The notes: generated by a model not told the origin, from the sequence alone. DNA of 64,000 bases from Berberis thunbergii (GCA_003290165.1 QNQO01000811.1:310001-374000), one strand, 5' to 3'. Counted from the stretch's first letter, positions 51,067 to 63,576 are shown. Numbers and translations are program-made.

Positions 51067-54000
51067 ATGTCTTTGTTTTCAAAATTTTCCAGAACTTCTA
51101 GTTCTAGGTCAAACAGTTTACCGACCAAAATGGAAGGCAAAATTTCTGAAGTTGAACAAGATTTACAAAACTGGTCCATACCAGTAATACCCCAAAAGGA
51201 AATTTATGAAATCTCCAAATCTATATTTTCTCAAAAAACTGAAGATTTAATCAGTATTGTTGAACAGACAGTACCGATCAATAAATCTTTGGATACAAAA
51301 CAACTACTCAATCTTCAAACAATCCAGTCTTTAAAACAAGACAAATATAAGTATCTCCACTAGGGATTAATCCAAATAGCCCTAAAACCTTTAACTAGGT
51401 TAGGACTTGATACTTGCGCTTTAGTTGCCCTTCGGGATTGCAAACACAACAAATTCAGTGATTCTCTGCTTGGAATTGCAGAGTCTTCACTATCTATGGG
51501 TCCAGTTTATTTTAACTGCTACCCTGACTTCTCTGTGTCTCTCTATGATCCAAATATCTTGGAAACACTCACCCTCAATATTCAGACCTCTGGCTTTGAC
51601 ATGGCTAAAGGATCTGAACCCTTTGCTCTGATCTATAAGATCACTTATAGAGCAATGAAAACTCAATTGAGGCCTCGTGCCTTGCAGACTGATGACAGAG
51701 GACATACAATCCTCTTTGAGGTCAATGACCAAAAAACCAATGTAATTGTACCCAGAACAATTCAATGGGATCAGGTCACTCTTCCTGAATCATGGATCAT
51801 TGAAGGAGCTTCTAATCCAAAGAAACTTCCTCCAAGTCAGATCGACAGAATCTTATCATTCCCTGATGGATCTGTTGAACTGAGATTCAATGATGCAAGA
51901 GCGACTACTCTTGATCCTTCTAAGTTTGAATCTGGACGAAGATCTGAATCTTCATTCAGAACTGCTCCAACCAGACTCCCTTCGAGGACACCAACTCCTG
52001 AAGTAATTCCTCATCTTCAATTAAGGAATATTAGGACAAATCCTAATTATCCCCAGATTCCTCAACCCATTTATAATCAAAATGAAGTTCTTGAAACTTC
52101 AGAAGCAAATCAATCACCCACACAATCTGAAATGGAATTCCAGATTCCCAGGGTTCAATATTTAACAACAAATTTTAAACTTGATAAAGAAAAAATTAAA
52201 AGAGACTTCTTGTCTCCAACCAATGATGAAAGACGTGAAAAGTTCATTGCTCAGACAACTGAGTCCGAACTCAAAGAACTTAGCAAATCTTTCTATGAAT
52301 GTTGTGATAAATTGAAATCAAATCTACCCTTTTTAGATTGGTATTTCAATGTTCACATCCCTCAAATTCATGTATTAAATGTAACACCTAAAGTCTGGAC
52401 TGCTACAGACAAGAAAACTGTAAGATCTGTTTTACCACCTATGGTAGATCTCCAGTTTAAAGTTTCAAATCAAAATTTTGTTGCTTCTCCTTTTTCTCAT
52501 CAAACTGAAGACTATGTTAGTACTCTTATTCATCAGAATAATTATACTAACCTTCTTCTATCTGAACTTGGTGAAAAATTGGTTCAAGATCAGCTTGTAA
52601 CCAACGAACTGAAGATGAAGCAATTAGAAGAAAAAGTAAGCAAAGAACAGGAAATAAAAAAACAAAATGTTTACTTTCAAATTCCTGATCCTTTGGCACC
52701 AAATACATTTTCTTCTAAAACAAACTTATTAAAAGAAATTGATGCAAAATTAGATGCTCTAAAAATGGATTCAAGATTACGAATCAATACTTTGTCTCAT
52801 CCAGCCATGACTGACTGCGACTCAGACATAAGTGCTGATTTTGATCCTATGTCTGAATTGGATCATTTAAATTACATTCCTTATCAGGCGAATCCCATTA
52901 GACATGCTAAGCAAGCATCAAAAGCTCCAAAATGGAAAAACCCCATGCCAACATCTAGGAATTTCTATCCTAGACCTTCATTCCCTGATATGCAGTTTGA
53001 AGAAAGAAATCTTCAAACCTTTGGTTCTTTTTCCCCAAAAGAATTGTATATCTGGAATATTGATGGCATTAGTGAAGATGCAGTTCTTGAGCTTACTCAA
53101 GAGATGGTGATGATGGCTTCTACTCATCGAGCAGAAGGCAAAGATGATCACACCATTGCAACTATCATTATTCAAGGATTTTCCGGCTTGATCAAAGGCT
53201 GGTGGGATAATTATCTCACTTCTGCTGAAAAAACAGAAATTTTATTTGCTAAGAAAATTGGTCCTGATGGTAACCCAATTAAGGTTGAAAATAATCTTGG
53301 CCAAGAAACCTTCGTTCCAGACAGTGTGCCTACCTTGATCCAGAGTATTCTTAGACATTTCTTAGGAAATCCTAATGAATACCAAGGTAAAGCCAAAGAC
53401 TTGCTGATGTCGCACAAGTGTCCCACTCTCAGTCATTTTAGGTATTATAAAGATATCTTTATGAAGAGAGTAATGCTTCAGACTGATGCAGCAAATCCAT
53501 TCTGGAAACGTAAGTTTATTTCAGGTCTTCCTGAAATATTTGCTGAAACTGTTCGTACTAGACTCCAAGAACAGCATGGAGATGATATACAGTACGAGCT
53601 ATTAACATTCGGTGACTTAATTGCATTTATTAATAAATGCGCTCTTCAAATTTGCAATGATTTAAAATTAAAAAAACAATTAAAGAAACAGCACATATAT
53701 GGACCTAAAGAATTAGGTGACTTTTGTCAACAATATGGGTTTGATGAATTCCACTATCCAGCCCATTTAAATTATAAACACCATTTGACATCCAAACAAA
53801 AGTATCGGTCCAACCCGGCCCGACAATTTAAACAGAAAAAGCCTTATGGCCCAAAGCCTGCTAAGCCACTTGAACAGTATTATAGCAAGCCCAAGAAACA
53901 TGGGACTTATAAGTCCAAGCCCTTTAAGAAGGGCTCCACTTCAAAGCCTGTTTGCTTTAAATGTGGTCAGCCTGGCCATTATGCAAAACAATGCAGAACG

Positions 54001-54237
54001 GCCCAAAAGATCCAAGCCCTAGATATACCCAAACAAATGAAACATATGTTTCTCAATTGTCTGATAGATTCAGACTCCGATTCTTCTGAACCAGAACTAC
54101 AGATGAACAACTTAAATTATTCTTCTGAATCTTCTGATTCATCTGAACAATCATGTGATTGTGCTCCTGGTGCATGCTTATGCCACCTTTCGGCGAAACC
54201 CAAAATCAATATGTTAGCAGTCACAAATATTGCTTGA
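51067..54237 (+). pseudogene. Pararetrovirus ORF 1a: movement protein and coat protein
   Basis: A frame of 1,057 codons from the ATG at 51067 is broken by one TAG at 51361-51363, about 98 codons in. The movement protein domain lies in the first 300 residues (for example SFYFN-like VYFNCYPDFSV and later LPESWIIEG). The middle has coiled-coil-prone and proline-rich linkers. The coat protein region (about 53040-53700) ends in a Lys-rich tail and a zinc knuckle, CFKCGQPGHYAKQC (53953-53994). A Ser/Asp/Glu-rich patch follows. The frame ends at TGA 54235-54237 and overlaps the next frame by eight bases. In related viruses this is probably continuous with protease-RT, so a frameshift is inferred. 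Confidence 0.85.
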
Positions 54238-56590
54238 TTTTGTCGATAAAATTGATGATCCTCAAATGAAGACTGAATATCTTCAACACATTAAGAATTC
54301 AATTTCTCAAACTAAACCTCCTCCTGACGTGATCACCTCATTTTATGATCACAGAGAAATCATTAGAAGGTTTAATCAAACAAAAGCAAGTGCTTCTCCT
54401 GTTAGTCTTGCAGACTTACAGCGTGAAGTAAACAATCTTAAAAAAGAAATTAATCAGTTAAAACAACATCAAAATTTAACTGATCTTCAAATTCAAATGT
54501 TGCAAGAAAATCAGTTTCCGGTTATTTCTGAAAAAGAAGACGAAGATATAACTCCTGTTATTTCTTCACAACAACATTCTTCTTCAAAACAGAAACAAGC
54601 CGATTTCCTTTGCAATTTAAACAAAAAACAAGTTAATCCACATATTGTTACCATCCAGAAATGGTATGTGGCCATAACTTTAAACATTTATAATGAAACA
54701 AGCATATCAGTAATTGCCTTGATAGATTCAGGGGCTGATATGAATTGTATTCAAGAAGGTATTGTACCTGTACAATACTTTAAACAAACAACTCAGAGTC
54801 TGTATACTACAGATAACTCAAAACTTCAAATTGCATTCAAATTAACAAATGCTCATATTTGCAAGAATAAGATTTGCATTAAGCAACATTTTCTTCTTGT
54901 TAAAAATATGGAACAAAAAATGATTTTAGGTACGCCCTTTATCAATGCAATTTCTCCTTTTTTTGTTTCCAAACAAGAGATTTCAACTACTATGCTTGGT
55001 ACTAAGGTTGAATTTCCATTCTTGTTTAAATCAAAAGTTTATGAACTTAACTAAGTTTCTAAACAAAAGTTTTTGAATCGTTTAATCTGCAAACAACAGC
55101 AGATAAACTTTTTGAAACAAGAAATTGAATATAAAAGGATAGCTGATCAAATCAGTGAACCTAAACTCCAATCTCAAATAATCCAATACCAAAAACATTT
55201 GCAAGATGAACTCTGTTCTAATTTGCCTAATGCATTTTGGTATAGATCTCAACATGTGGTTCGTCTTCCTTATGAACCAGGTTTTGATGAAAGAAAAATT
55301 CCCACAAAAGCTCGTCCTATTCAAATGAATAGCGAACTTATGGAATTTTGCAAACAAGAAATTTATCAATTAAAGCAAAAACGACTCATTCATGATTCGA
55401 AATCTCCATGGAGTTGTGCTGCTTTTTATGTTAATAAAAATGCAGAACTAGAACGAGGCAGCCCTCGTTTAGTCATCAATTATAAACCTTTAAATCAGGT
55501 TCTTCAATGGATTCGATATCCAATTCCCTCTCAAAGAGATCTGCTTAAGAGATTACACAATGCTTGTGTCTTTTCTAAGTTTGATCTTAAATCTGGATTT
55601 TGGCAAATCCAAGTTCACCCTCAAGACCGGTATAAAACCGCTTTCAATGTCCCATTTGGCCATTACGAATGGAATGTAATGCCATTTGGTCTCAAAAATG
55701 CTCCAAGTGAATTCCAAAATATCATGAATGATATTCTATCTCAATTTTCCCAATTCACCATTGTGTATATCGATTATATACTGGTATTTTCTGAGTCTGT
55801 TCCAGCCCACTGGAAACATTTATACCAATTTGAAAATTGTATAAAAAAGAATGGATTGGTTTTATCTCCAACCAAAATCAATTTATTTCAAACAAATGTT
55901 AGATTTTTAGGACACAAGATATTTAATGGGATGATTACCCCAATTTCAATAACAATTGAATTTGCTGATAAATTTCCAGATGAAATCCGGGATAAAACCC
56001 AATTACAAAGATTTCTTTGATCTTTAAATTATGTTGCTGATTTTTACCAAGACCTTAGAATTTTGATTAAGCCCTTGTACTCTCGCTTTAAGAAAAATCC
56101 AAGCCCATGGACTGAAGCCCATACTTCCATAGTCTGTCAAGTCAAAAGTCAAGTCAAAAATCTTCCTTGTTTAGGAATTGCAGATCCTAATGCCTTCAAA
56201 ATAGTAGAAACAGATGCGTCCAACCAAGGGTATGGTGGAATCCTTAAACAGCGTCTCCCACAATCTTCTACTATTCAATTGGTCTGATACCATTCTGGTA
56301 TTTGGAACTCTACTCAAATGAATTATTCTACGGTCAAAAAAGAAGTTTTAGCGATCGTATTGTGCATCATGAAATTTCAAGATGATTTGATTAATCAAAA
56401 ATTTTTATTACAAATTGATTGCCAAGCTGCAAAAGACATTTTAACTAAAGATGTTTTAAATTTGGTTTCCAAACAGATTTTTGCCAGATGGCAAGGTTTG
56501 ATTTCTGCATTTGATTTTGATATCAAGTATATAAAGGGGAAAGACAACTCATTGGCAGACTTCCTCTCCCGTGAGTTCCTCCAAAGATGA
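54230..56590 (+). pseudogene. Pararetrovirus ORF 1b: aspartic protease, reverse transcriptase, RNase H
   Basis: A single frame from 54230 to TGA 56588-56590 is interrupted by TAA at 55052, TGA at 56018 and TGA at 56285. The protease active site is DSGAD at 54725-54739, with a later ILGTPF motif. RT motifs include RLVINYKPLNQ, FSKFDLKSGFWQI and MPFGLKNAPSEFQ. The catalytic Y-I-D-D box reads Y-I-D-Y (55766-55777), so the second Asp is lost. RNase H begins near 56205 (VETDASNQGYGG) and includes YSTVKKEVLA, then a QIDCQAAKDIL segment and KGKDNSLADFLSR. This polyprotein would copy pregenomic RNA into DNA. It is inactive as written. Confidence 0.9.
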
Positions 56591-57789
56591 GTTTTTCTTC
56601 TAACTCATCTCCCAAGCCCAAATCAAAGGCAAGCTATGCGAAGAAGCCTTCTGTTTCCCCGCAGCCAGCCCCTCTTTCTTATGCCCTCCAATTAACCTAG
56701 AAGTATTCAGCTCTTGCTCAAAATGAAGAGTTGAAATCTCTGGTAAGTCTTCCAAAGCCTAACCAAGCACCCCTCCAATACATCAACAAGACCAATCTAG
56801 ACTTGTTATGTATGGTTGAACCTCAATTCAGAGTTCTAATCTCTGATCCCCAAGCAATTTCAAGGCATCTCTACTCTCCAGAACAACCATATGAAGAGTC
56901 TGATGCAACCAAAACCAGAGAATTCTACGAATTCGTTCTAGTCGACTCTGATTCGATTAGTGTTACTCATCATTATGATGACACTAAAACTCGAATCACC
57001 TTCTCCAAATGTCAGATTTTCAAAGTCTTGACAGAAGCTGAATGGGGCCAACACCCCCGTTTTCACAAGAGGCTCTCACAGAGCTATGTTCCTCAAACTT
57101 ACAGTTATTATGATTATAAGAATGCTTGGACTCGAGCATTTCTTATAAGTCCTCATCAATCGGGCCATTCTTGGTTCTTCCTTTTCTGCAACAAATTCAA
57201 TGCCAAAGTTCTGCCATTCTGGTTCCAACATCAATGGTGGAGCTCCTTTGGTCCAGTTATTGAGATCCTTCCCTCTTCTGTTCGAGAAGGATGGAATATC
57301 TTCAGAGACAAGTACCAGCCTCCAGAGCCTGTAGAACAACAGTCACTCTCTATCTGGTTCTTCATCAGATTCAATCTTGCTTGGATCATGTGTTGGGACT
57401 ATGTCTGCTCCATTCCTGATTCAGCAATTAGTCTATCTAAAGTTAAACCCCCATGGTTATGCCGGCGCTTTAAGGTTAAGTGGTGGCAAAGATTTGACCA
57501 CTCTAAGGTCACAAAAGAAGGTGTAACAGCCTTCTTCTCCAAAAAAGAGGTGTCGCCAACACCAACAGTTCCAGTACCAATTGGTCTTCCTTCAGAATCA
57601 TCCTCCAACGTCAAACAGTTGAAGCAGCAGATTTTACAGAAGATCATGACCAAGCCAACCAGGGCTCAGCTCATCGAAACACTGTCCCAGATATGTTCTG
57701 ATGAAGCTGATGAAGATGAAGAAGAAGATCCAACAGTGGATCTCAATGAAGATGACTGTTATGGAGTCATCGATCCTCGAGATTTGTAA
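56587..57789 (+). pseudogene. Pararetrovirus ORF 2, unknown function, one in-frame stop
   Basis: The ATG at 56587 overlaps the RNase H stop codon (ATGA). The frame runs to TAA at 57787-57789 (400 codons) with one TAG at 56698-56700, after which 352 codons from 56731 are open. The N-terminus is Ser/Pro/Lys-rich. The middle is rich in Trp and Phe (WFQHQWWSSFGP, WFFIRFNLAWIMCWDYV). The C-terminus is acidic (DEADEDEEEDPTVD). I recognise no domain. A downstream ORF of unknown function is known for florendoviruses. Only one stop over 400 codons suggests recent or formerly constrained coding. Confidence 0.75.
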
Positions 57790-58711
57790 ATGGACCCACG
57801 TCCATTATTATCAATGGTAGTATCTGCCACCTCCACAAAACACCAAAACTGCTTTCGGCCATAGTCAACTGACAGCCCGACAAGAATCAATTAAAAGCCT
57901 CCGCGTGAAGCTACAGTCCTCTCAATTATGCAGCTACAATCGAAGCATCTTCAACAGTATCTGCCGACAGTCAAAAGGTGAACAGTCGAAGCATCTCCAA
58001 CAGTCCACCTCCACTCAATGCAACAAGACAAAGCAAAGGATAAGCCTCCAGCTCATCCTCCACTCAATGAAGAGCCTTATCTCTTCGTCTCTTCTTATCT
58101 CTTCCTCTATCTATAAATAATTGTAAGCTCTCAGAGCTAGGGGACTCTCTTTCGGTCTCTCTCTTAGCCTCTCTTAGAACCCCACTCCTGTTTTGTATCC
58201 CTTAGTACTCTATTCTGTAAGCTTTCCTCTCCTCTTCCAGCTCTTGTACATTCTTCTTGAGCTTGTACTAGTAAGTCTCCTCTGTACTTATTTTCAATTT
58301 AATTTCTTATCAATATAAGCATCTTTTCTTATATACATCTCTCTGATTTCTTTTCTTCTCAAAAACTTAACTTAAAAGAAAGATCACACTCTGATAAGAT
58401 CTTCTAGATCCTCTCTAAGTGTAAAGCAGGAAACTGTCTTAGAGCTAGATCGATCGATTGTAGTGATCAAAGTTAAAATCTTCAATCTTCTGATGGAAAT
58501 AATTTTCCTCGTTCTTGCATTTTTATGTTATCTCATGCTTATATTATTCTTCTTTTCTCCCTTATTCTATTGGTTTTTATCTTCCTGTCCTATTATTCTG
58601 TTGTGGATTGTTGTTGTATTCTTCTTCATTCCATTTATTCTGTCTCTTCTGTAAGTTTGTAAACTGAGAAAACTGAAAACTATAACAGTAACAGTAGGTC
58701 CTGAGTTAATT
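57790..58711 (+). promoter_or_regulatory. Pararetrovirus intergenic region with TATA box
   Basis: A clear TATA box, ctataaataa, lies at 58111-58120, 320 bp after ORF 2. A pyrimidine-rich leader with tctctcttagcctctcttag phrases follows. In this family one promoter drives the pregenomic RNA and the leader runs through the primer site to ORF 1. Start site and polyadenylation signal are not resolved. A hydrophobic 63-codon ORF at 58463-58654 is probably chance. Confidence 0.65.
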
Positions 58712-58726
58712 TGGTATCAGAGCCAT
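58712..58726 (+). promoter_or_regulatory. Pararetrovirus primer binding site (initiator tRNA-Met)
   Basis: TGGTATCAGAGCCAT is complementary to the 3' end of plant initiator tRNA-Met. It lies 24 bases before the right copy of the terminal repeat, so the integrated molecule starts and ends close to the minus-strand priming site. Confidence 0.9.
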
Positions 58727-58749
58727 CCTTTTCCTTTTTGCCCCGGGAA

Positions 58750-58839
58750 GGTTAGTGAGTCCAAGGTACTGTTGGTCAGCCGTTGATAGCGTTGGTCAGT
58801 CGCATAGAGTGTTGGTTAGCCGTTAGGAACCAGATCCAG
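58750..58839 (+). repeat. Pararetrovirus terminal redundancy, right copy
   Basis: Matches 50859-50948. It is followed directly by ttctagtcatt (58840-58850), which also precedes the left copy. Confidence 0.95.
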
Positions 58840-59806
58840 TTCTAGTCATTCTAGCCTGGAATTGCTTGTTTGTTGTTGTTTTTGTTTTGCAGGTTTGTTG
58901 CGGTACGGTCCTATTAATGGCGATTCTCATCATTACACTCCATTAACACCGCCATCTTGAGCTTCATGTTTCATCCCCTATCCTCCCTCTGCCTCACTCC
59001 TATCAAATTGCTTGAACATCGCCGTGTTTCATCTCCACACTCCCAACCAACATGCATTAACAACACTGATGTGATACTTGTTTCTTTGACTTCTTCCCAC
59101 CATATTCAAATCCAACAACACTTGAACTGGGTTTACACTATTTGTCCTCAACCTTCTCTAATCCTACTTTGGCATCCCCATTTCTGTTTTAGAGTTTTGC
59201 TTATGGAACTCTCATGCTTACAATTACCTTCACTCCCATTTCACCCTCACCTTCTCCCCTCTCAACCTACCATGACTCCTATGCCTAGACTCCCTGACCC
59301 ATTTTCTTCCACTCCCCAAACCACGTCCCTCACTCCTCATCTTTCAACTCCCACATGTCTTCCTCCAATATCCACAACCTGGCAGTTCACCTTAAACATA
59401 ATCTATCCATCCCTCCCTTACCTTTTACTCGCCATTCTGTGCACTCATCGGAGGACGTGGATTTACATATCGTGGTCAAATACTGCCATCATAAAAAACT
59501 AAGGCAGGAAGTTTTTTCTAGAAGAATGACATCCCAATAGGATACTAAACACAATTTCTAAGTCGAAGTTTTGGCTCATATATGGGATTTGGATAATACG
59601 TACTACTTGATCCAATTCACCAAAAGATCCGATATGATCCATGTCCTTCTCTCTGGCCCAAGGGTGTTGTTTGGTTAGCGTTGGTCTAAAAACTACCTTC
59701 CATAGATTATTCTGAGGTACCAAGTTGGGTAAGGTTTAATGAGTTTCCATCTCACAAAATGGAGGTCGACGACCTTCACTAGCTGGCCCAACAATTTGAA
59801 CAACTA

Positions 59807-60100
59807 ATGGAAATTGACATGGCTTTTCTAAAAGATCTTCACATCCCCTTTATCAGATTTAAAGTATGGTTGAATGTCACCAAAGCTCTCCCTCGTTCAA
59901 TGGAAACCGATTTTGGTATACAAAATGGTCAGCAATTCCTAGTATGGTTTGCTATGAGACCCCCTCCCACCTTCTGTTTTTGTTGTGGCCATATTGGTCA
60001 TTATTTGGCCAACAATGTCTTACGTATTTCAAAACTCTCCAACTTTTGGAGCCCGGTCAATCCCTGGAAACACTTGTCCTCCCTTTCTCCAATCGCACCC
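59807..60100 (+). pseudogene. LINE ORF1 fragment (DUF4283-type and zinc knuckle)
   Basis: The reading contains IPFIRFKVWLNVTKALPRSM, then PPPTFCFCCGHIGHYLANN. This is the end of the DUF4283-like RNA-binding region and a CCHC-type knuckle (C-x2-C-x4-H) whose last Cys is lost. Upstream and downstream frames are broken. Confidence 0.7.
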
Positions 60101-60934
60101 AAATCTAAACAAGATATGAAAAATACATTGACTCCCATGTTCCAGTTCGATCTCAACATATCCGACACTTACAAACTCCAATTCCCCGGCGGCCGAGGCA
60201 CCAACGAACTGCTATCAGGGAACCCCAACTCGCCTTTCACTACACAATGCAGCTACAACTCAGAATCCACCACTGTGATTGTTCCCCACACTCTCTCAAC
60301 TACGATGACTTCAATCATTGGCATCGCACGCACTCCAAATGGGTTCCCACCTGCCAGTTCTCTTTAAACAACACCAGTGACTCCCATCTTCACTTATACT
60401 ACGTCGTGTTCCACTCAGGCAAGTACTACTATGGGAACTACCATGACAATCAACACCACCACCCAGCAACAAACTTTGTTGATTTAGCCGGATCCAGTCA
60501 CTATTACGGCTCCTAAGAAATCTCAGAAGCATGTTTCACTCTCTAAAAGTTCTACCCATCAGGATCTTACTGGTGACAACATCTCTTTGGTTATTCCTAT
60601 AGCTATGAACAAGGTCCATTTCAGGGATATTAAGGCCAGTAATGTGGTGAGAGCCCAACTCAATGCCGCCGTCTACTGCTTCGGACACAGACATGTCACA
60701 ATCCAAGAAACGTGTTGCTTAGCTCCTTGCTATGTTCAAAGATGATAGCTACATCACAGTGACCTCAATGGCCACAAATTCTTTCTATCCAATTGATGCA
60801 CTCGTCATCTCCACCTCCATTTGTCTTAGTTTTGCACCGCTTGAATATACACAAGAATCTCATACTGCCCCCTCTATTTTACTCCCTCAAACTCAGGTTT
60901 CGGCGACCACCTCTCATAGGTCACCCTCACCTCC

Positions 60935-61888
60935 ATGATCCTCGCCTGGAACGTCAGAGGCATAGGGTCTTCCAACAAATTCCGGCATATAAAGACCCTC
61001 TTCGCTCAGTCCAATGTAGATATCATTTTTTTGTCTGAAACAAAAGGATGTTCCGCTGCTAGGCATTCAACATGGACTTGCAGTTCCGACGCTAGGATAG
61101 GCTGGAGGTATAGCTTTCTTTTGGAAGGCAGGTATCGAGTTAACAGTTCTTTCATTTTGTAAATATTATTTTAATTGCACCATTTCTAATTACTATGCTA
61201 CTAATGATTGGTCAGCTCTCTCTGTCTATGGCGAACCAAACCTAGCTTACCGGGTTCACTTCTAGGACACTATGTTTCAGGTGTATGGCTGCAAAACCTT
61301 CCTATGGGTGATAATATACGATCTCAATGCCCTATATGACCCTACAAAAAAATGGGTGGTGTCACTCCTTCTCCTGCCTCACTTAGTCATCTACGTTGTT
61401 TCATAGGTGACAATCAGCTTATTGACCTACCACTCAAGGGTACACAGTTTACTTGGTCTAATAAGTGTCAAGACATACATAGCATCAAACCCAAGTTAGA
61501 CAGGGTTCTCACTACAAATGATTGGCTGGCCCTTTTTCCTTCGGCCTCTTGTCGTTCTCTTCATGCCCCTTTATCGGATCACAGAGCCATCTCTCTCCAA
61601 TTGCTCACCCAATATGGTTCTTTTATCAAGCCCTTCAAAAAATTTCATATGTGGACCAGGGACCCCGGTTGTCGTGAGATTATTAGCAACTCTTGGTCCC
61701 ATCTAGACTTGGTTCATCCAATATCATCCATCTCAACAAGATCAGGCTTCTCACCCATGGCTTGTCTAGGTGGAACAAAATTGACTTTCACAACATTCAC
61801 ACTTGCATCCTTGAAACTCAAGCTGCCTTGGATGCTCTTCAGAATACTCCTTTGTCTAGAGGGAACGCATTTTCTATCTTCTTTTTAG
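60935..61888 (+). pseudogene. LINE AP-type endonuclease
   Basis: The frame at 60935-61162 starts MILAWNVRGIGSSNK, the N-terminal motif of plant L1 endonucleases, and has the catalytic Glu in FLSETKG. The C-terminal part in 61352-61600 has FTWSNKC, then KLDRVLTTNDW and LSDHRAISL, with the catalytic D-H pair. These domains nick target DNA for target-primed reverse transcription. Frames are interrupted between the parts. Confidence 0.85.
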
Positions 61889-62329
61889 AGGCATGTCTAG
61901 ATGAGCTTTTGTTCCAAGGGGAATTGTTTTGGCGCAATAAATCCGGTGTCTCCTGGCTTTCGAATGGTGATTGCAACACTAGATTTTTTTCATCTCTTTT
62001 CCTTGATGCACCGCAAATCGAATCTGATTCTGAGCCTCAAAGACAGTCATGGGGTTTGGCATGATGAACCGGGGCTCTCTAGGCCAGGTTTTATCATGTT
62101 ATTAGTCTGACCTGTTCCAAACTTCTAATCCCCCATAGGCTCCAAATGTCTTACAACTCTTCCACCCTGTCATATCCGCGTCTGATAACATATATAGCAC
62201 TGACTGAGGTCCTGATCGGTGAGCTCATTAAGGAACTCGATCGGCAGCCACAAAGCTCCTAGCCCAGATGACGCCCATGCTTTATTTTTCAGCATTATTT
62301 AGATATAGTGGGAGCAATGTTATTGTGGT

Positions 62330-63576
62330 TGTTCAAAATTTTTCCTCTCCAAAAGGCTCGACCCAAAGCTTAATGACACTTTCTTAGTTTTTCTGCCGAA
62401 AGTTGGGAATCCGACCACTCCGGATAAATTTTGACCTATCGGTCTCCACAATGTTATTTATAAGGTTGTTTTTAAAATCCTTGTCAATCGCCTCAAATCT
62501 CTCCTAAATGACATCATTTCTCTCTCTTAGGGTGCTTTCCTCAAAGGTCGTTCTATTATGGATAATATCTCTATTGCACACGAGACTTTCTCCCAGATGA
62601 AAAAACTTAAATGACATTCTCAGGGATGGATGGCTATAAAGATCAATATGGCCAAAGCTTATGATAGGATAGAGTGGTCCTTCCTTTTGGACTTATTTCT
62701 CCAACTAGGTTTCTCAGAGGGCTACTACAACAATGCATTTCTACTATAACTCTTCGAGTAATGATGAATGGCTTACTCTTGGAGCCAATTACCCCTTCCC
62801 GTGGAATTCGACAAGGTGGCCCCCTCTCTCCTTATCTCTTCATCCTTGTGGTGGAGGCACTCTCCCGCCTTTTGATTAAAGCGAAGGATAATGGTATTAT
62901 CAAAGGCATCAAAATCAAATGACGCTCTCCTTCCATAAGTCATCTCTTGTATGCGGATGATCTTCTCCTTTTTATGTCGGGCCTCACTAGCTGAGGCACA
63001 CTCAGTTAAGGACATTCTCCATCAATATTGCACGGCATCTAGTCAGGGAGTCAATTTTGATAAATCTTCCATCTTTTTCAGTGCCAACGTGCATCCCAGA
63101 CATGCCAAAATGATCACTCACATTTTGGGTTCCATGTCTTTCAACTTGAAAGACAAATACCTGAGCTCACCTCTCATGTTTTCAAGGCAGAAACCATAAA
63201 TTTTCAATTCTTGTTGGATAAAATACGTGGGCTCACCTCTTAGGCGAGTCATATGGTCATGATTAAGGTCGTTCTCAACTCCATTCCCCTCTACACAGTG
63301 CAGACTTTCTTTCTCCCTGCCAGTCTTCACCATAAGATCGACTCTCTAGCTCGTAATTTTTGGTGGAATGGAAAGGATCAAGGGCGAGCAAGGAATCTTT
63401 GTAAATGGGACATAATATTTGCTCCCAAGCAATTGGGAGGTCTTAAGGGGGGTCTTAATATTCATACTTCTAGGAACAAGAATCTTGCACTCCTATCAAA
63501 AGCCTTTTCTTCCCTTCTCTCAGGTCTCACCTCCTCAAGTCTATCTATTATAGCTCTAAATTGTGTTGCCAAATAG
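62330..63576 (+). pseudogene. LINE reverse transcriptase
   Basis: Readable RT blocks are FLPKVGNPTTPDKF, then GAFLKGRSIMDNISIAHE and MAIKINMAKAYDRIEWSFL. Next come GIRQGGPLSPYLFILVVEAL (62800-62880) and the catalytic LLYADDLLLF near 62950. The C-terminal thumb includes VVLNSIPLYTVQTF and FWWNGKDQ at 63253-63400. Stops interrupt between blocks. Catalytic YADD is intact. Confidence 0.88.

Larger units (their letters stand above)
50859..58839 (+). mobile_element. Endogenous caulimovirid (pararetrovirus), florendovirus-like, near full length but defective
   Basis: It contains, in order, movement protein, coat protein with CCHC knuckle, aspartic protease, RT, RNase H, a second ORF, an intergenic promoter and a tRNA-Met primer site. 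The absence of integrase, the movement protein and the single promoter region separate it from LTR retrotransposons. A 90-bp repeat (50859-50948 and 58750-58839, two mismatches) gives terminal redundancy and a unit genome of 7,891 bp. The two-ORF layout is that described for florendoviruses; this genus assignment is inference. ORF 1 has at least four stops and one frameshift, and ORF 2 has one stop. Confidence 0.9.

Noticed and set aside
58463..58654. 63-codon very hydrophobic ORF in the viral leader
   Set aside because: It lies in the T-rich pregenomic leader, where short chance ORFs are expected; no homologue is known to me.
58712..58726. Reading TGGTATCAGAGC and the direct repeats as an LTR retrotransposon
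   Set aside because: The repeat is only 90 bp, lies downstream of the primer site, lacks promoter sequence, and the coding region has a movement protein and no integrase, which fits a pararetrovirus.
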